Assembly: GCF_000423345.1 (NCBI RefSeq)
Contig: NZ_AUHU01000014.1
Coordinates: 61,173-125,172, forward strand
Source of the DNA: Marinimicrobium agarilyticum DSM 16975
GTDB lineage: Bacteria; Pseudomonadota; Gammaproteobacteria; Pseudomonadales; Cellvibrionaceae
DNA: 64,000 nucleotides
Direction of reading: 5' to 3'
Under the pieces are notes generated by a model, which did not search any database, was not told where the DNA came from, and worked only from the letters and a program-made list of their open reading frames with translations. A program made the position numbers and the translations under genes. Of the stretch, positions 63,877 to 64,000 are shown one piece after another; within the stretch, counting starts at the first letter, position 1, and each line of letters opens with the position of its first letter.

Positions 63877-64000
63877 ATGAATACAACTACCAACGCTAAA
63901 GCCAGAAACACCGAGCGACACGTCGGCATTGATGTCGGTAAAGCCATGCTCGATGTCGCCATCTATGAAGTCGACCTTTACCTCCAGGAGCACAACTGCC
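63877..64000 (+). CDS. IS110-family (DEDD) transposase, N-terminus only
   Basis: ATG at 63877 after AAGGGTGAG. The visible 41 residues contain RHVGIDVGKAMLDVAIYEV, the first Asp motif of the RuvC-like DEDD domain in IS110-family transposases. The rest lies past the window edge, so the IS110 versus IS1111 subgroup cannot be decided. Confidence 0.85.
   Translation, partial: MNTTTNAKARNTERHVGIDVGKAMLDVAIYEVDLYLQEHNC

Larger units (their letters stand above)
63670..64000 (+). mobile_element. IS110/IS1111-family insertion sequence, left part
   Basis: The element starts about 63670, inside an attC site, and runs off the window. About 207 noncoding bases precede the transposase. Insertion in attC is the known habit of the IS1111-attC group; the boundary is inferred from where attC symmetry stops. 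Confidence 0.65.

Overview
The window looks like chromosome from a marine or soil gammaproteobacterium of the Cellvibrionaceae type (relatives of Saccharophagus, Cellvibrio, Marinimicrobium). Three things point there: pseudomonad-like housekeeping synteny (ponA divergent from pilMN; priA-ftsN-hslVU; glnE-ilvE-msbA; rppH-ptsP-lgt-thyA-folA); a DUF3450/TolQ/ExbB/ExbD/TonB/TPR transport cluster; and secreted polysaccharide hydrolases with a CBM6-like module and a poly-serine linker. Assignment is by reading only; no database search was possible.

Layout. 1-27 kb is core genome: type IV pilus assembly (pilM, pilN), PBP1A, rpmE, priA, an FtsN-like SPOR protein, hslVU, msbA, ilvE, glnE, a PilB/GspE-type ATPase, a phosphate-uptake pair (DUF47-pit) behind a probable Pho box, argE-argA and ilvD. 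27.8-33 kb holds the TonB energy-transduction operon. 33.3-38.4 kb holds folA, thyA, lgt, ptsP and rppH. 38.5-44.8 kb carries a HAD phosphatase, an imelysin lipoprotein, a TetR regulator, a DUF1853 protein and the 5-oxoprolinase operon pxpABC. 45-52.7 kb is a carbohydrate block: a GH5 cellulase with a divergent membrane-anchored AraC regulator, an MscS channel, and a lipoprotein that appears to fuse a GH105 hydrolase to a BNR_4 propeller resembling ulvan lyases. From 52.8 kb the content is accessory, and from about 57.8 kb it becomes AT-rich and patchy. The right end (62.7-64.0 kb) has hallmarks of an integron cassette array: a NUDIX and a lipoprotein gene whose stop codons lie inside attC core boxes, one full attC site, and an IS110/IS1111-family element inserted in another attC site. 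Gene direction puts any integrase beyond the right edge.

The most striking unexplained structure is a family of eight about 130-nt hairpin elements between 7.8 and 25.8 kb. Each has two 30-nt arms around a conserved 51-52-nt loop. Arm sequences differ between copies by up to about 12 of 30 positions, yet within each copy the arms stay almost perfectly complementary. A small stem inside the loop also covaries (CCC/GGG versus TAC/GTA). Six of the eight copies form three head-to-head doublets. This indicates selection or copying that preserves a folded RNA or single-stranded DNA. I could not tie the family to a described one from the sequence alone.
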